A stretch of DNA of 64,000 nt, taken from Dichetophora obliterata (Eukaryota > Arthropoda > Insecta > Diptera > Sciomyzidae). This document shows, one piece after another, positions 32,935 to 44,793 of the stretch; the stretch's first letter is position 1, and each line of letters opens with the position of its first letter. The stretch spans positions 295,859,817 through 295,923,816 of the forward strand of contig OY986435.1 of assembly GCA_963920525.1 (NCBI GenBank), given 5' to 3'. Position numbers and translations under genes: made by a program. The notes beneath the pieces were generated by a model. It ran no database searches. It was not told where the DNA came from and worked only from the letters and a program-made list of their open reading frames with translations.

Positions 32935-33135
32935 CAACTTAAAATAAAAAACGGCTGACAATTTCCAGATTTGAACCCGCGTTCTCTCATGTGCCCGTCC
33001 GACACCTTATCCAATCGTCTACCCCAGTTGTTAACATGATTTCGCTTATTTTCCATCATTACAAATGAAAGTAAGCTTTCGGGAGCGCGGGTTAGAGACC
33101 CAGATCGGACAAAAAAAATTTTCTTTGTTTTTTTT
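32935..33135. repeat. Pair of tRNA-derived SINE-like pieces, opposite orientation
   Basis: The minus strand (about 33030-32965) has an A-box-like GGGTAGACGATTGG and a B-box-like GGTTCAAATCTG. The plus strand (about 33085-33110) has gcgggttagagacccag followed by tcggacaaaaaaaa. The same tail is at 40735-40755. Confidence 0.45.
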
Positions 33136-34435
33136 TTTTAAATATAGGTAGATTCTTTTACAAATTTTTCTTTTAAAAATCAATTTATTTTTCGTTAGAA
33201 TATGGTTCTTTAAGGTCTTAAGAATACGTATAAGAAATTTTAGAAAAAAATATCAAATAGAAAAAAGTTATAACATTATTATATTCATATGTCGCCTGAT
33301 ATTTAAGAACCTTTAAATTTTAAATCGCTTTTTTCTCGAAACAAGGTTTTTCGAATCGGCTTCTAAGATATCTGGAGTTCTACTTGATCGATTTCGATGA
33401 ATCTTGATTTATTGTGATCCTTATAGACTCTGTTAAGCACTAGATTTATAAAAAACTAAAAAACTTTTATATTTTTTTTTGTATAGCTGAAAGTTTCGGC
33501 AAAAACTTGAAACAAAGTTGTACATTTTTTTCAACGCATGTCATTTTTTTAGTTTTTTGAAGTGAAAACTTCTTTAGGCGCGTTGAACGATTTTGGTAGG
33601 GGGTAAATCATTGGTTTGCATCATCGTATTTTTCCAAGGAAATCGTCCACAATCGGCCGCAAGCTCACAAAGAAATTACTTGGAAATTCCTGAAATTAAT
33701 GCATTATAATCTGTTTGTTAGTATAAAAATACTTAAGTTAGGTTGCAATAAGATGTTTGCAACCAAAACTTATTATTAGTTCGGTTTATATTGGTATATA
33801 TATGCCTTTAAAGTTTGGCAATTTCTTCAGTTGTTGTATTTGTCAACATTTTTGAAAAATTTGCTTTTACTCAAACAGCTGCTATTCATGGTGAGATTTA
33901 AAAATGGATCGATCATCTTCTCTTTCTGCTTTTTTCTGTGTTTCAGTGTTTTAACATTTTAATCTTTAAGTTGTGATAAAGGAATATTTTGAACATTCAA
34001 ATAATTACATGCATGCTCTTATTTTATTACATATCGTCAAACAAAGTTTGACAATTTTCATACTTGTTGTATTTGTCAGTGGCTTTTTATTTTCACCACT
34101 GCGGCATTTTAGTTTCAGAGTTGTCAACTATGGTTGTGTGTCAATCGGAAAGTTTTCAGTCGTGGTAGGATAAAAAATATCAAGTTGAATAAAATTTGTG
34201 TGTGTTGTAATAAATTTGTCTTTTTTTGCTGTGTCAAATGGACGATGAAATTTTGACAATTACAAATTTTGACGTTTCACATTTCGGTCGTGCTTTAGCA
34301 CAAATATTTTAATTTATTTGCATTTTATCAATTTGCGACATATTTAATTCGAGAGCTTGTACTTGCAACATATTTCGTAAACTTGTAATATTGTAAACTT
34401 AAAAAACTTAAAAAATAAAAAATTAATGAAAAAAA
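33136..34435. other. No gene; short direct repeats
   Basis: ttgttgtatttgtca occurs at about 33830 and 34060 within longer similar text (gtttggcaattt / gtttgacaattt). No coding signal. Confidence 0.35.
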
Positions 34436-34770
34436 TTAACGAAAGTGCCTAAGTTTTTGTGTGCGTGTGTGTGGGCCAACGGTCTCCAACATCAGCAAGT
34501 GCAGCAAAGTTAAATTGGCTTTCTTTGCTGGCGAGCGTCCTCCAAGTGCCACCACCAGCAAGTGCAGTGCAAAATTTGTTGCTAGCCAACATCCTCTAAG
34601 TGCCATCACCAGTAGCACAAGCAAGTGCTAAGTGCTTGCTAGCAGGCAAACAGAAAATATAGCATGCAAAGTGCTGTTTTACTCCGTCAATTCGGTTCAT
34701 CCCCTCTAACGCCGCGCAACCGCTGGGATCTTGTAATTCTCTTTGCGTTGTTGTTGTAAATTTGCTAAGT
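34436..34770. other. GC-richer region with CAAGTGC repeats
   Basis: Repeats of agcaagtgca, and ctccaagtgccaccaccag / ctctaagtgccatcaccag. CA/GT microsatellite at 34457-34472. It resembles a 5' untranslated exon or a transposon promoter, but no ORF supports either. Confidence 0.3.
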
Positions 34771-34992
34771 AGTTATTGTTGTACAGTAAGCTTTAATTTT
34801 TTGTGGATGCTTATTTGTAGCTACAGTCAGCATATGACATCGAACTAATTTAGAAAACAGTTTATACATATGTATTAAAGAATATATATAATATTGGTAA
34901 GTCTATTTGTTTTTTGTAAAAGTGTTACCGTATCGGAAATACATATATATACTATACAAATACATATAAATACATATATATATATATATATA

Positions 34993-35728
34993 TTAGGGCG
35001 GGTCGATTTGTAGAGAGTGATAAAATTCACAAATTTCCCTATGATTCTATGGGTTATTCCATAAAAATTTGAGCATTTTTCCATTTTTTTCATGATTTTG
35101 TCCAAGAATATTACTTTCATGGCCATTTTTTTGGCTCAATCCATTATGAAATTCAATTTACAATTCAAAACGAAGAGTTTAAGCCCAAATTTATCGAATT
35201 CGGTTGATTAATTCATGCGATATTGCTAAAACAAAATAACACATAAAACCAACTTTTTGTTTTTTTCCCTTTTTATTTTTTTTTCTACAAAAATTCAAAT
35301 TAAGAGATAATAAAGTATCTATCAACCTATTATCAAAAAATTTGAGCCAAAAAAATGGCCATAAAAGTAATATTCTTGGACAAAATCATGAAAAAAATGG
35401 AAAAATGCTCCAAAATTTGGACAAAAATGACCGTATCTTTTGAACCGTTGGACCAATGTTGGAGATTTTTTTTTTGTAAATTGATCAAAATGACCTTTCC
35501 AACGCGCCTACTGGCGATTAAACCCGATCGATAGTTTTTGAGTTATGAATGTGAACGTGTAGGTAATATTTCATACGAACGTCAATTTGGGAAAAAATCT
35601 ACCAACAAAAAGTAGGGGACTCGATTTTAACGATAGAGGTATGGTTCCTTTGGCAAATTTTCATGGAATAACCCATAGAATACGGAAATCATAGGGAAAT
35701 TGTCGAAAAATAAATCGACCCGCCCTAA
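34993..35728. mobile_element. Full-length foldback of the TTAGGGCGGGTC family, 736 bp
   Basis: Ends TTAGGGCGGGTCGATTTGT and the inverse of TTAGGGCGGGTCGATTTAT sit in TA runs. Matching text continues about 90 bp inward (tctatgggttattcca). An inner pair, tttttttggctcaa and ttgagccaaaaaa, forms another hairpin of about 65 bp. No intact ORF. Confidence 0.88.
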
Positions 35729-35737
35729 TATATATAC

Positions 35738-36110
35738 TAGCTGAACCCGGTGTGCTTCGCTACTCCCCTCGTTATAAAATAAAATTAAAAGTATTTATAT
35801 ATTTTTCACGCCATCGAATTTGCGAAATAAGTCCACCCCAACGCCACCTACCGTGTCCATTTATACACAAACTATTTTCTTATGATCAAACAAACATACA
35901 TTCTGAATTTCAGTTAAATTGGTCCATAAATTCAAATTTTCGATATAAGTCCACCCCAGCGCCACCTATCGGGTCCAAATATAGCCTATGTTACCCACCG
36001 CACCAAGATGAATATTACCTGAAAATTTCATTAAAATCGGCCCAGCCGTTTTGGAGTCCATACGTTACATACATACACACATCCTATTTTATATATATAG
36101 ATATATTATA
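35738..36110 (+). repeat. Interspersed repeat with tagctgaacccggtg head and ATATAG tail
   Basis: Head as at 28259 and 58813. The tail aaaatcggcccagccgttttgg then acatacatacacacatcc and tatatatatag is the type found in many insect interspersed elements. Two internal gtccaccccagcgccacct copies. Its long open frame is not protein-like. Confidence 0.6.
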
Positions 36111-36120
36111 TATATATAAC

Positions 36121-36534
36121 ACTAACACAATATACATGTTCACCATATCTATATTGCGTTGTGTATTAAAAATAGAATATTTTAAAATTAAGAAATATCT
36201 ATAGCTTATAAATTATATATAATTCATATAAGAAATTAAAGCTAAACAGTTTTACATATTTACATATATATAGTTCATATATATGAACAATTTAGCTCAT
36301 TGAGGAAATTTAAAGAATATTTATGTATATTTATATAATAACAATTACGTATTAAACCTGCGAAATAATTAATATTTTCAGTAGTAATTGAATAACTAAA
36401 GTCTGCTTATCCTAAGCAATATCTTATATGAATTATATATAATTTATAAGCTATAGATATTTCTTAATTTTAGAATATTCTATTTTTAATACACAACGCA
36501 ATAAAGATATTGTGAACATGTATATTGTGTTAGT
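36121..36534. mobile_element. Foldback MITE with arms of about 115 bp
   Basis: actaacacaatatacatgttca and its inverse enclose near-identical arms; the central 180 bp is AT-rich. Confidence 0.8.
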
Positions 36535-37499
36535 TAGTGCTCAACTACAACCCTTAACTCAAGAATGCACTTTGATTTTTTACTTTCAGACGCTTTGTAA
36601 ATGCTGGCGACGACAATTTTTTAAACAATTTTTTAAACACGCTAACTTCAACGCCCTGTAGAAAATTAACAACAACTATAAAGACAAAAAAAATTTTTTT
36701 TTTATTACTCATGAATAATTCTTCATCATGTAAAAAACTTAAAATTAACAATACTAGGCAAAAAAGTTATAGCTACATATATTTTTATAGCTACACACTG
36801 TAATAGTACCTTAATTTAAAAAAAATGTCAAAATATTGTTAATAAAACGAGCTATAGGTCACATTTTTTCTTAATTTATTTACACTAGAGTTCGCCAGTG
36901 ATGAAAGTTCGACCTTTTCACTGTGACCTTCGACCTACTCTGTAATATGAAATCGCTTTCGTTCTCAGATGAGCGTAGAAAAGGGTTAACAAACGACTCT
37001 ATTTCTATTTATAGTTTGCCGCTCAGTGTTAACCAACGACAAAAATACGCTTTTCTAAGAAAAGCTACAGTTTTCGAGATACCGCAATAATTTTGATGTC
37101 ATAATAACGGAAAATTTTTTAATATATTATCCGTATATCAACCAATGACTTTTTCATACAAAAATACGTTGTACTGAGAAAAGCTAGTTTTACAGATATC
37201 GTCATAAATTTTATGTCAAAATAACGGGAATTTTTCAAAATTTACTGTTTGTAAGAAATTTCACCATCCCAATATATATTCGCACATGTTCCATAAAAAA
37301 ATGCTCATTGTACGATATCCGAAAGAGATAGCGAAAAATGTCTGGAATATTTTTTGAAAATCTCAGCAATGTATAATATTTTCGCTTACACCGTGTTTTT
37401 CCATCTCTTTTAGCTTTGCTTTTATTTAAGAAATTTTCTTTAAACGCTCATATTTCAGGTCAAAGGTCACAAAAAAAATTCGGTGCACTCCTTCTCCCT

Positions 37500-37900
37500 A
37501 CTATAATTTATTTAAAGAAAAATTATCCAAATCGGGGTAGAAGAATGGTACCGAACTGTTTTGCCTACGCCTATTTATACACACTCAAACATTTATTAGT
37601 AAAATTTCTACGAATGATATTCGTAAACAAAATATTCACACATTCTACAAATATTCGTACAATGTACAAAGTATTTGTATTGTGATGTCTTTACGAATTC
37701 ATTCGTAAAATGTTACTAAAACCTGATGTAGTATCTACGAATATATTCGTTTTATATACTCATGATATTCGTAAACAAAAACAAATCAACTCGTATTAGT
37801 GCACTGTACAAATGATTGTGTACATAAAAATAATAATACATAAAAACTACATTCGTGGTATTTACTAATGCTTTTGTACTATTTACGAATGAAAAATCTT
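37500..37900. repeat. TACGAATATTCG-type degenerate repeat
   Basis: Frequent attcgtaaa, tacgaata and tattcgta in both orientations; the same kind recurs at 39590-39760, near the other end of the 3.7-kb element. Confidence 0.5.
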
Positions 37901-38989
37901 ATTAGTAGAAAAAAAACCAGAAGCGTCGCTGGACACACGAGACAAGCGAAGCTTTTTCATAGTTTCATAAGTTTGATATGATAATGTAATGGTTTTTTAT
38001 TAAAATTTAATAAAAAAAAATTTAATTTAATTAAAAAATTTTAAATACCATAATGATAACTAAAAAAAAACTCTCACCAGAAAATTTTATTACCTTACAT
38101 TATTATTTAACATTAATTTTTAATTATTTTTGTAGATGTTAATGAAATTATTTGTTTTTAATATATAAAATATCAAACGTATATTATATAGATGTAAAGT
38201 CATCGATATTTCTAGCAAATATTACATCAATAATTGTCCTAATAGTGTAGTGCAAATATTTGGATTGCTTATCATTCGCCATTCGTTTAAGGCCTAGAAT
38301 TTTTATGAAATTGATTTTTCACGTTATTTTTACTTCTACAGCCTTTTTAGTAGGGTTCGAGCCACAGTGTTTCGTCTGCATTTATTCTATTTATACTCAT
38401 TTATCTCGAAACTAATTTTTTTTGGCATGGTGTTGTAGAAAAAACAAAAACTATTCAACCGAATCCTCTGAAATTTAAATATGCTATTCACATCAGTGGC
38501 TATAGCTGGAACTAGAATCAAAGTTTTATTTAAAAAACATCGTATATTTTACATATAATAACAGGTAGAAAACAAGCTGTTTAAGGAACTTAATTTTCAA
38601 AAGCGCGTCATTCTGTCAATTTTCAATATTTTTTTTTCTAGTGCCAGCCATAGCTGCACTCATATTGATAAATATTGTAATATTCTTGGTTTTTATTTTT
38701 CAGATAAATAGAAAAGTCAAAATCTACAACACCGCCCGTGCCCTTTTTCCTTGAGAGCGTCTCATTACGCACCATTTTGAACAAGATCAACAATTTTTTA
38801 AATTTAAAAAATATTATTTTATGATGAATAAGTGTTACAAAAAGCCTTAAAAGTTTAAATATCGTAGTTCAATATTTTAATTTTTGAAAGAAATCCTAAA
38901 AATTACCTTAAATTTTAACATTCATGTCTGAATTCGCAATTAAAATTTACACCTAAAACAATTGGCATCTTGTGTTTTAAACCCGTTCA

Positions 38990-39195
38990 ATGGAACCATG
39001 CTACTTTTGTTGTTTGGATAGCTAATGCACAATGCTTTTGATCGATTATTGTGATCTGCTGCATCATAGCTTCAAGCATTCACAAAAGAATATGTAGGAT
39101 AGCTAATGCACAATTCTTTTGCATCATACCTTCACGTAGATGAAGGATACCTAAACGTTCATATGTAGGATAGCTAATGCACAATCTTTTTACTA
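38990..39195. repeat. Short tandem repeat, ggatagctaatgcacaat core
   Basis: The core recurs at about 39017, 39098 and 39167 with similar flanks (cttttgatc, cttcaagcattc). Confidence 0.75.
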
Positions 39196-39351
39196 AATTC
39201 CTGTCATCTACTGCAACATAGTTTCAGTTAATACTTAATATTGAATGAATCACATCATGACACAAAGGGTTTTGGTAGGTTAACCGTACGAATTATTAGT
39301 TGAGTTTAAAAAATTTAAAACCGAAATTGTTCAGACTGGCTTGTCGAACAA

Positions 39352-39572
39352 CTACAGAATATAAGGAACTGTATGATTGTAAAGTGGCTGTAGCCTACTG
39401 GTGGAGTGCGTGGCCCTCAAGCTAAAGAGCCGAGGCTCAACAGAATTTTTTTTTGGCTGGTTTGTCAAAAAACTACAGAATATAAGGAACTGTATAACTG
39501 TAAAGTGGCTGCAGTCTACTGGTAGAGTGTTTGGCCCGTAAGTTAAAGAGCCGCTCAGGCAGAATGTTTTTT
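39352..39572. repeat. Duplicated tRNA-like repeat, two units of about 118 bp
   Basis: gaactgtat...tgtaaagtggctg, then ctactggtggagtgcgtggccc and taaagagccg occur twice (about 39365 and 39488), each followed by a T run. The A-box-like part is clear, but the B box is poor, so these are better called tRNA-derived repeats than genes. Confidence 0.5.
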
Positions 39573-39916
39573 TTTCGTTATTAGATATTATGATCATTCG
39601 TAAATGTAACAAATGTATTCGTACAAAATGCATATGTTTTTGTAATAATACGAATAAAATATTCGTAATATGTACTAGTATACGTTGGTTCTACGAATCC
39701 TATTCGTAGAATAAAATTTGTAGAATGGAAGCAGTTATTAGTAATATTTACACACAAATATTTTTGAGTGCATAGATTTAATTTCCAATATTTCGTTTTA
39801 CCGAAAGCACACAATAAATACAAATTTTAACAATATAATTACATAACATTTTTAAAAAAACATTTGATTAACGATAAGACAAAAAGAACAGAAGATCTAG
39901 CCTAAAATAAACACGA

Positions 39917-40093
39917 CGACGACAACGGACGACGGACTTTATCAAATTTCGTGCAAAGGTGCTGGAACCAATTCATGCGAAAAGGTATATGTTGGAACAA
40001 CAAAAACAAATTGACGGACGAGAACAGCAGATCATACATAAGTCAGACTTTAAATCACTTGACAAACCTTTAGAACAAAAAACAGCAATTTAA
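39917..40093 (+). pseudogene. Short coding-like remnant of unknown family
   Basis: A frame reads TDFIKFRAKVLEPIHAKRY, EQQKQIDGREQQIIHKS then LDKPLEQKTAI and stop. No start codon fits. Its composition is more protein-like than the surroundings, and its place near the right end of the 3.7-kb element suggests the tail of a lost transposon protein. Not recognised. Confidence 0.3.
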
Positions 40094-40689
40094 GTTCTGC
40101 AACAAAAGATAAATTATAGGATTGAAAAAAATTTAAATGTTACACATTATTAGCGCCCCTAAACAACTGAGACTAAATTTTAAGACTGACACAGACAATT
40201 GCGCTCACATCTACAGACACCTAATAAATAAAGAGCAAAAAACGAACAAAACATAAGAAGACAAAACTAACAACAATTAGTCATCAAAGTCCGTCGTGAA
40301 ATGTTGTTTATTTTATGCTAGATGTTCTGTCCTTTTTGCCTTATTGTTTATCAAATGTTTTTAAAAATCAATGTAAAATCCGAATATTTATTTCATTTTT
40401 GTAAGTTCTTCAATTTTAATTATTATGTTATGTGGTGTATTGCAAAAATTTGTAATTATTGTAAACTTTTAGTTTTTCCCCTGATGATGTTTTTCAATGA
40501 ATAACAAAATATTTGAAATTAAATTTAAATAAATTAAGAAAAAATCTATCCTATAGCTCGTTTTACTACCAATAATTTAATATAAAAAGGTCAAAAACTT
40601 CATAAAATATTTTTTTATTTTTTTAAAAAATTTCTTCATACAAAAATGTAAGAAAAGACTTGGAATTTTTTCATACAAAAGTATTTATA

Positions 40690-40775
40690 TAATATGATAG
40701 GCAATGTGTTAGAATTCGGATACCTGGGTTCAAGACCCAGCTCGGACAAAAAATTTTTTTTTGTTTTATTTTAAG
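40690..40775 (+). repeat. tRNA-derived SINE-like tail
   Basis: cctgggttcaagacccagc (B-box stem-loop) followed by tcggacaaaaaatttttttt, the same tail as at 33105. Confidence 0.5.
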
Positions 40776-41626
40776 TTGTTCTGATCATTAAATTAAAATT
40801 TAAAATTTAAATTGAAGATCATTTAAAATTTTTTCATATAAAATAATATGACTCCTTTGACTCAAAACGTTCAAAGGTTGGCCTTACAGAAGCACTCATC
40901 AATACAGCTATCATGGAAGGTATGTATATTGACGCCAATAATAGCACTACTTGCATGCCTTCTTTTGCGTAGAACTAGCTAAATTGCCCACTGGGTATAT
41001 GTTCTGAGTTTCAGTGTGTGTGTGTATGTGTGTGTGCGCCTGCATGCTAGAGAAGCAAAATAAATAACTTCTCATTCGCTTTCAATTCGTTTTATTAAGT
41101 TCTATTTTAAACATTTCGCCTATAAAAAACATAAATAAAAAATTAATATGGCAGCAATACTTGTTTTTTTTTAATTTTGGAAACAAGAAATGAATCCGTG
41201 GATGTAAAAACTCCACATGTTACATAAACAATACAGTCGAACTTTTTATTATACGTCCGGAAGGAAAATCAGTTCATAATAAAGAAAATATAGTTACTGA
41301 AAAACTATACAATTCGACATTTTGTTACCACATTTCCAATTTGATCAGTGAACTCAGAGGCAGCACATCAAAATTATTTGTTAAGAATGCAAAGAAAAAA
41401 TAAAATCTATACTGAAAATATTTTGTCCGTATAAATCAAGTGTAAATCTCCACAGAACGCGATGTAATAACTGCGATTCCCAAGTTTGTCCAATTCATCA
41501 TTTTATTCTACATGTAAAAAATGTGCTCAAACTTATGGCCTTATTTTGTAAAACGCACGCAATCAACTTATTTGGGGTTTTTATGTCTGGCAGTTCTATT
41601 TACATATGAATTAGAACCAGGGCTGC
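40776..41626. other. Nothing recognised
   Basis: AT-rich DNA; GT microsatellite near 41010-41040. A splice-donor-like ggaag|gtatgt at 40917 has no supported exon. Confidence 0.3.
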
Positions 41627-41720
41627 AAGCAAGTTTCAATCAAATTCCACAATTCTGGTAATCAAATTCCCCTATTTTGCAAACGATTCCACCCAAAAAA
41701 GATATGTACTTCAAAACAGT
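41627..41720. mobile_element. hAT-like terminus
   Basis: cagggctgcaagcaag then atcaaattcccctatttt; an inverted relative lies at 57690-57776 (ggggaatttgat ... ggcagccctg). CAGGGCTGC-type ends are common in hAT elements. Confidence 0.35.
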
Positions 41721-41848
41721 CTTTATTCAGTAAATAATTTGATTAGTAAGATTTTTAGCCCATATGCAAACAACAACAAAAAATTTGACCAAACATTTTT
41801 AAAAAATAACATAAAAACATAACATAAGAACATAACATAAAATACATG

Positions 41849-42470
41849 GGCGTAGTCAGGATTTTATTCAGGGGAGGACCGGCCCATTATTGTTTTATGA
41901 AGCTGATAAATTAAATTTATTTTTTTAAATATTGGCTTTATGGAGAACAATATAAAAATAATTCGAAACGATATTGAATTAAACCCGATTTAACAAAAGC
42001 GGAAATCAAAGTAGTCATCGGCGCGAATTTTCATTCAGCAAAGCAGTTTAAAATATCATTAATCAGCTTCTCTTTTTTTCTCCTGCACCAAATTTATGTG
42101 CACGCTTTAAAAGCATAAAAATGCTGTTGTAAGGATTATTTTAATGATTCGAGATATGGTATGAACAGCGATACCTTCCCATATTCAAAAGACTATGTTG
42201 CGTGGATGATTAGTAAGCTGATTTTAACTTTTGCGCGAAGAAGTAATTGATCAACTGGACGATTGGAGGATTGATCTTTTCCACGAACCGGCAAGTCTTG
42301 AGATCCACAAAAAACTATAACCGAAATAATCGAAGACAAAATCTTTCGATTTTGTTTTAGTAATTTCTTGTGGCCAGATAGCATCATTACATCAACAAGA
42401 ATGTCGGTCATGAATGCGTGAGATGCTTCTGCTGATCCTATGTGACACTGACTCGAAGCGTGGCTTTTAC
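41849..42470 (-). pseudogene. hAT-type (DUF4371-like) transposase remnant
   Basis: The minus-strand frame at about 42470-42193 reads SHASSQCHIGSAEASHAF, then KLLKQNRKILSSIIS, VIVFCGSQDLPVRG and a short tail. The N-R-x-I-L-x-x-I and F-C-G-x-Q-x-L-P-x-R-G pattern is that of ZMYM/DUF4371-type hAT transposases. It stops after about 95 residues without the catalytic domain or the dimerisation tail. tggGCGTAGTCAGGATTTT at about 41850 resembles the outer end of such elements, consistent with the coding direction. Confidence 0.55.
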
Positions 42471-42477
42471 AATACTC

Positions 42478-43229
42478 ATTAGGCCGGGTCGGTTTGTGGG
42501 GAGGCAAAAAATCGCCCATTGCTCAGTGAAAATCGTATTCTAGGGATTAAAATAAGAAATTTTGCCCGAGGAACTATACCTCTAAAACGAATTCTAATGC
42601 CCCAACTTTTGACTTTTGTCCCGTAGGGTCAAATTTTTGAAAATCCCACTTTGACCCATTTAGAGTGCCCCAATCGTGTCCAAATGTATGACCGACCCCC
42701 ACTAACTTTGGACGGCCGATCCACCTATGCCAGTGGCGATCCCATTTCGCTGATTTTTTCATGTAAAGTGCCAAAAATTGTGATTTTTTGTAATGTTTGT
42801 ATGGGGAACCCCAGGGGGTTCCGGGGGGAGTGCCACTGACATAGGTGGATCGGCCCTCCAAAGGTAGTGGGGGTCGTCATACATTTGGACTCGATTGGAG
42901 CACTTTAAATGGGTCAAAGGGAGATTTTTCAAAATTTGACCCTACGGGACAAAAGTCAAAAGTTGGGTCTTTGACCCATTCAAAGTACCCCAATCGAGTA
43001 CAAATGTATGACAGACCCCCATTAACTTTGGAGGGTTAATCCACCCATGCCAGTGGCGAAAATTTCGCTGATTTTTTCATGTAAATTGCCAAAAATGGTG
43101 ATTTTTTTAAATGTTTGTGTGGGAAACCCCCCAGGGGGTTCCAGGGGTGTGCCACTGGCATGGGTGGATCGGCTCTCCAAGGTTAGTGGAGGTCGGTCAT
43201 ACATTTGGACTCGATTGGAGCACTCTAAA
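42478..43229. mobile_element. Nested palindromic array, related to the TTAGGGCGGGTC family
   Basis: Starts taggccgggtcggtttgtg. Then arm A (about 42599-42735), inverted A (42831-42966), partial A (42970-43060) and partial inverted A (43151-43229). Each arm includes gtatgaccgacccccacta-like and ccacctatgccagtggc-like text around a GGGGTTCC core. ORFs on both strands are artefacts of the palindromes. Confidence 0.8.
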
Positions 43230-44350
43230 TTGTTCTAGATTAAAAGCACATATTAAAATTGTAATAGATTAGGAAGTGGTGTAATAGCAGAAAAGTGTGG
43301 TATTTTCTACATTGGTGTTGGTTCACACAAATACATAAACAATCACACAGGGCCGTATTCGGTTGTATCGTAAAAGAAGGCCCAAACTGTTAAAGTTTAT
43401 TCTTATGCATTAAAATTTTAGGAACATTTTAAAAATAGCAACAACTCTAATTATTTAAAAAATTTCAAATCGCTCGCAATTGGCTTATGCAATAGGCATC
43501 CAACGTTGGAAAAAATGGACTAAAAATCTAGCTGATTTTTTAATTTTTCCAACAAAATTAAACTTTATGGGTATCAAAAGAGATTTAATACAAGTACGTA
43601 TCTATTCAACAAGATATCAAACATAAAAATACATGCATTTAATATACAACCATTGAAAAACCAGAAAAACAGCAAGATTTTTAGGTAATTTATCTTAATT
43701 TGAACGCCTATAAATTCTAAACTTGAACTTTAATTACAAATGATATTAGATTAATTTTTTAAAATCCTTTTTTTTTTGTGTTTCTGCCTAGGTGTTGTGC
43801 AGGAATCAGAAAAATTTAACAAAATAGTACTAAATCTTATTCACTATGCCGAAAACAAGAGCGCCCCAAAAATATATTCAACTGTGCAAAATGACTGCGC
43901 CCCTGAAGCAGTGTTTGTGTTTTGACAAATGTGGTTTGATCAAACTGGCGCAAAATTAACGGGGTCTAATTTTCATTTTTAAACCATTTTTAATTAGAAA
44001 TATATATATATATCTAAAACAAATAAGTTAAAAAAATATCGTTAGAAACTAAATAAAGCACTTTTGTTAAAAGAATTCAAACCGTATGGACATATTTACC
44101 TGTGGAACGAAAGCGCATTGTTTTTAAGTTTTCGAGAACTTTTACAATTTTTAACCGCACAACTCATGTTGCATTTATTTTTGTGGTTTTTAATTTTTTT
44201 TATTTTGTCACTTTTTAAGCAGTGAAAAATGCTTAAAATTAAATAATTTTCAACTATTTTGCTGAGGTGTCTTGCAATCAGATGCCAGAGTTCTCAGAAA
44301 TGTCAAAACATACTCTCTTTCTCGCTCGCACATTTTACGAATGGTGCGAC
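43230..44350. other. Nothing recognised
   Basis: AT-rich DNA with no gene or repeat boundary seen. Confidence 0.35.
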
Positions 44351-44672
44351 CATGGTATAATTATTTGACAAGGTAGCCGTGACAGTTTTTTGGCGATTGG
44401 TAGTTGTCAAAAACAGCTAAAGAAGTTGCAGTTTGCTGCTGTTGACTAGCTATGTACTTATTTTCAACTTTTCTTTAAATCATTAAATTTGTTCGCGAAG
44501 TTTATTGGAATGTTTTTAGTTTGCTGCGATTGACTAGCTATGTTTAAGTCGTTGCTTATTATTTTACATTTCTTTGATTAATTGCATGAACAGCTTATTT
44601 TGACAACTATCCATCGCCGCTTGTGAGAAAAAAGCCAGTCTACGCTACTAACTTGTCAGTAATTGCAACATG
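44351..44672. mobile_element. P-element-like MITE
   Basis: Left end CATGGTATAATTATTTGAC then AAGGTAGCCGTGACAG; right end inverted CATGTTGCAATTACTGAC then AAGTTAGTAGCG. Both follow the Drosophila P end pattern (CATG, AAAT/AATT, AAGGT). 322 bp. The 8-bp flanks do not match well. Confidence 0.65.
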
Positions 44673-44793
44673 GTACAGTGTATGTGTTAGCAACACCATT
44701 TCCTTATATTTTACTTCTTTGCATTTTGCATGTTATTCTTCTCTCTCGAGGTTAAAAAATTTTTAAAATAACGCTTTCAATCATGATTCAATT

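Larger units (their letters stand above)
36843..40565. mobile_element. 3.7-kb element with about 40-bp terminal inverted repeats, unknown superfamily
   Basis: Ends TAAAACGAGCTATAGG on both sides, continuing ATTTTTTCTTAATTTATTT inverted at the other end (about 36 of 40 positions agree). Inside are CGAATATTCG-rich repeats (37500-37880 and 39590-39760), a short tandem array (38990-39195), tRNA-like duplicates (39352-39570) and a short coding-like frame (39917-40093). No catalytic transposase domain is recognisable. No clear target duplication. Host gene content nil. Confidence 0.6.

Noticed and set aside
35752..36204. 150-codon plus-strand open frame
   Set aside because: Lies within an interspersed repeat with ATATAG tail and runs into TA repeats; not a gene.
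39352..39572. Two tRNA genes
   Set aside because: An A-box-like part is visible, but the B box and cloverleaf are poor and the units are tandem duplicates; more likely a tRNA-derived repeat.
40890..40990. Possible isolated exon ending at a donor-like gtatgt
   Set aside because: No acceptor or partner exon could be found and no protein similarity is evident.
42574..43238. Several overlapping open frames on both strands
   Set aside because: They mirror each other because the DNA is palindromic; no independent coding evidence.
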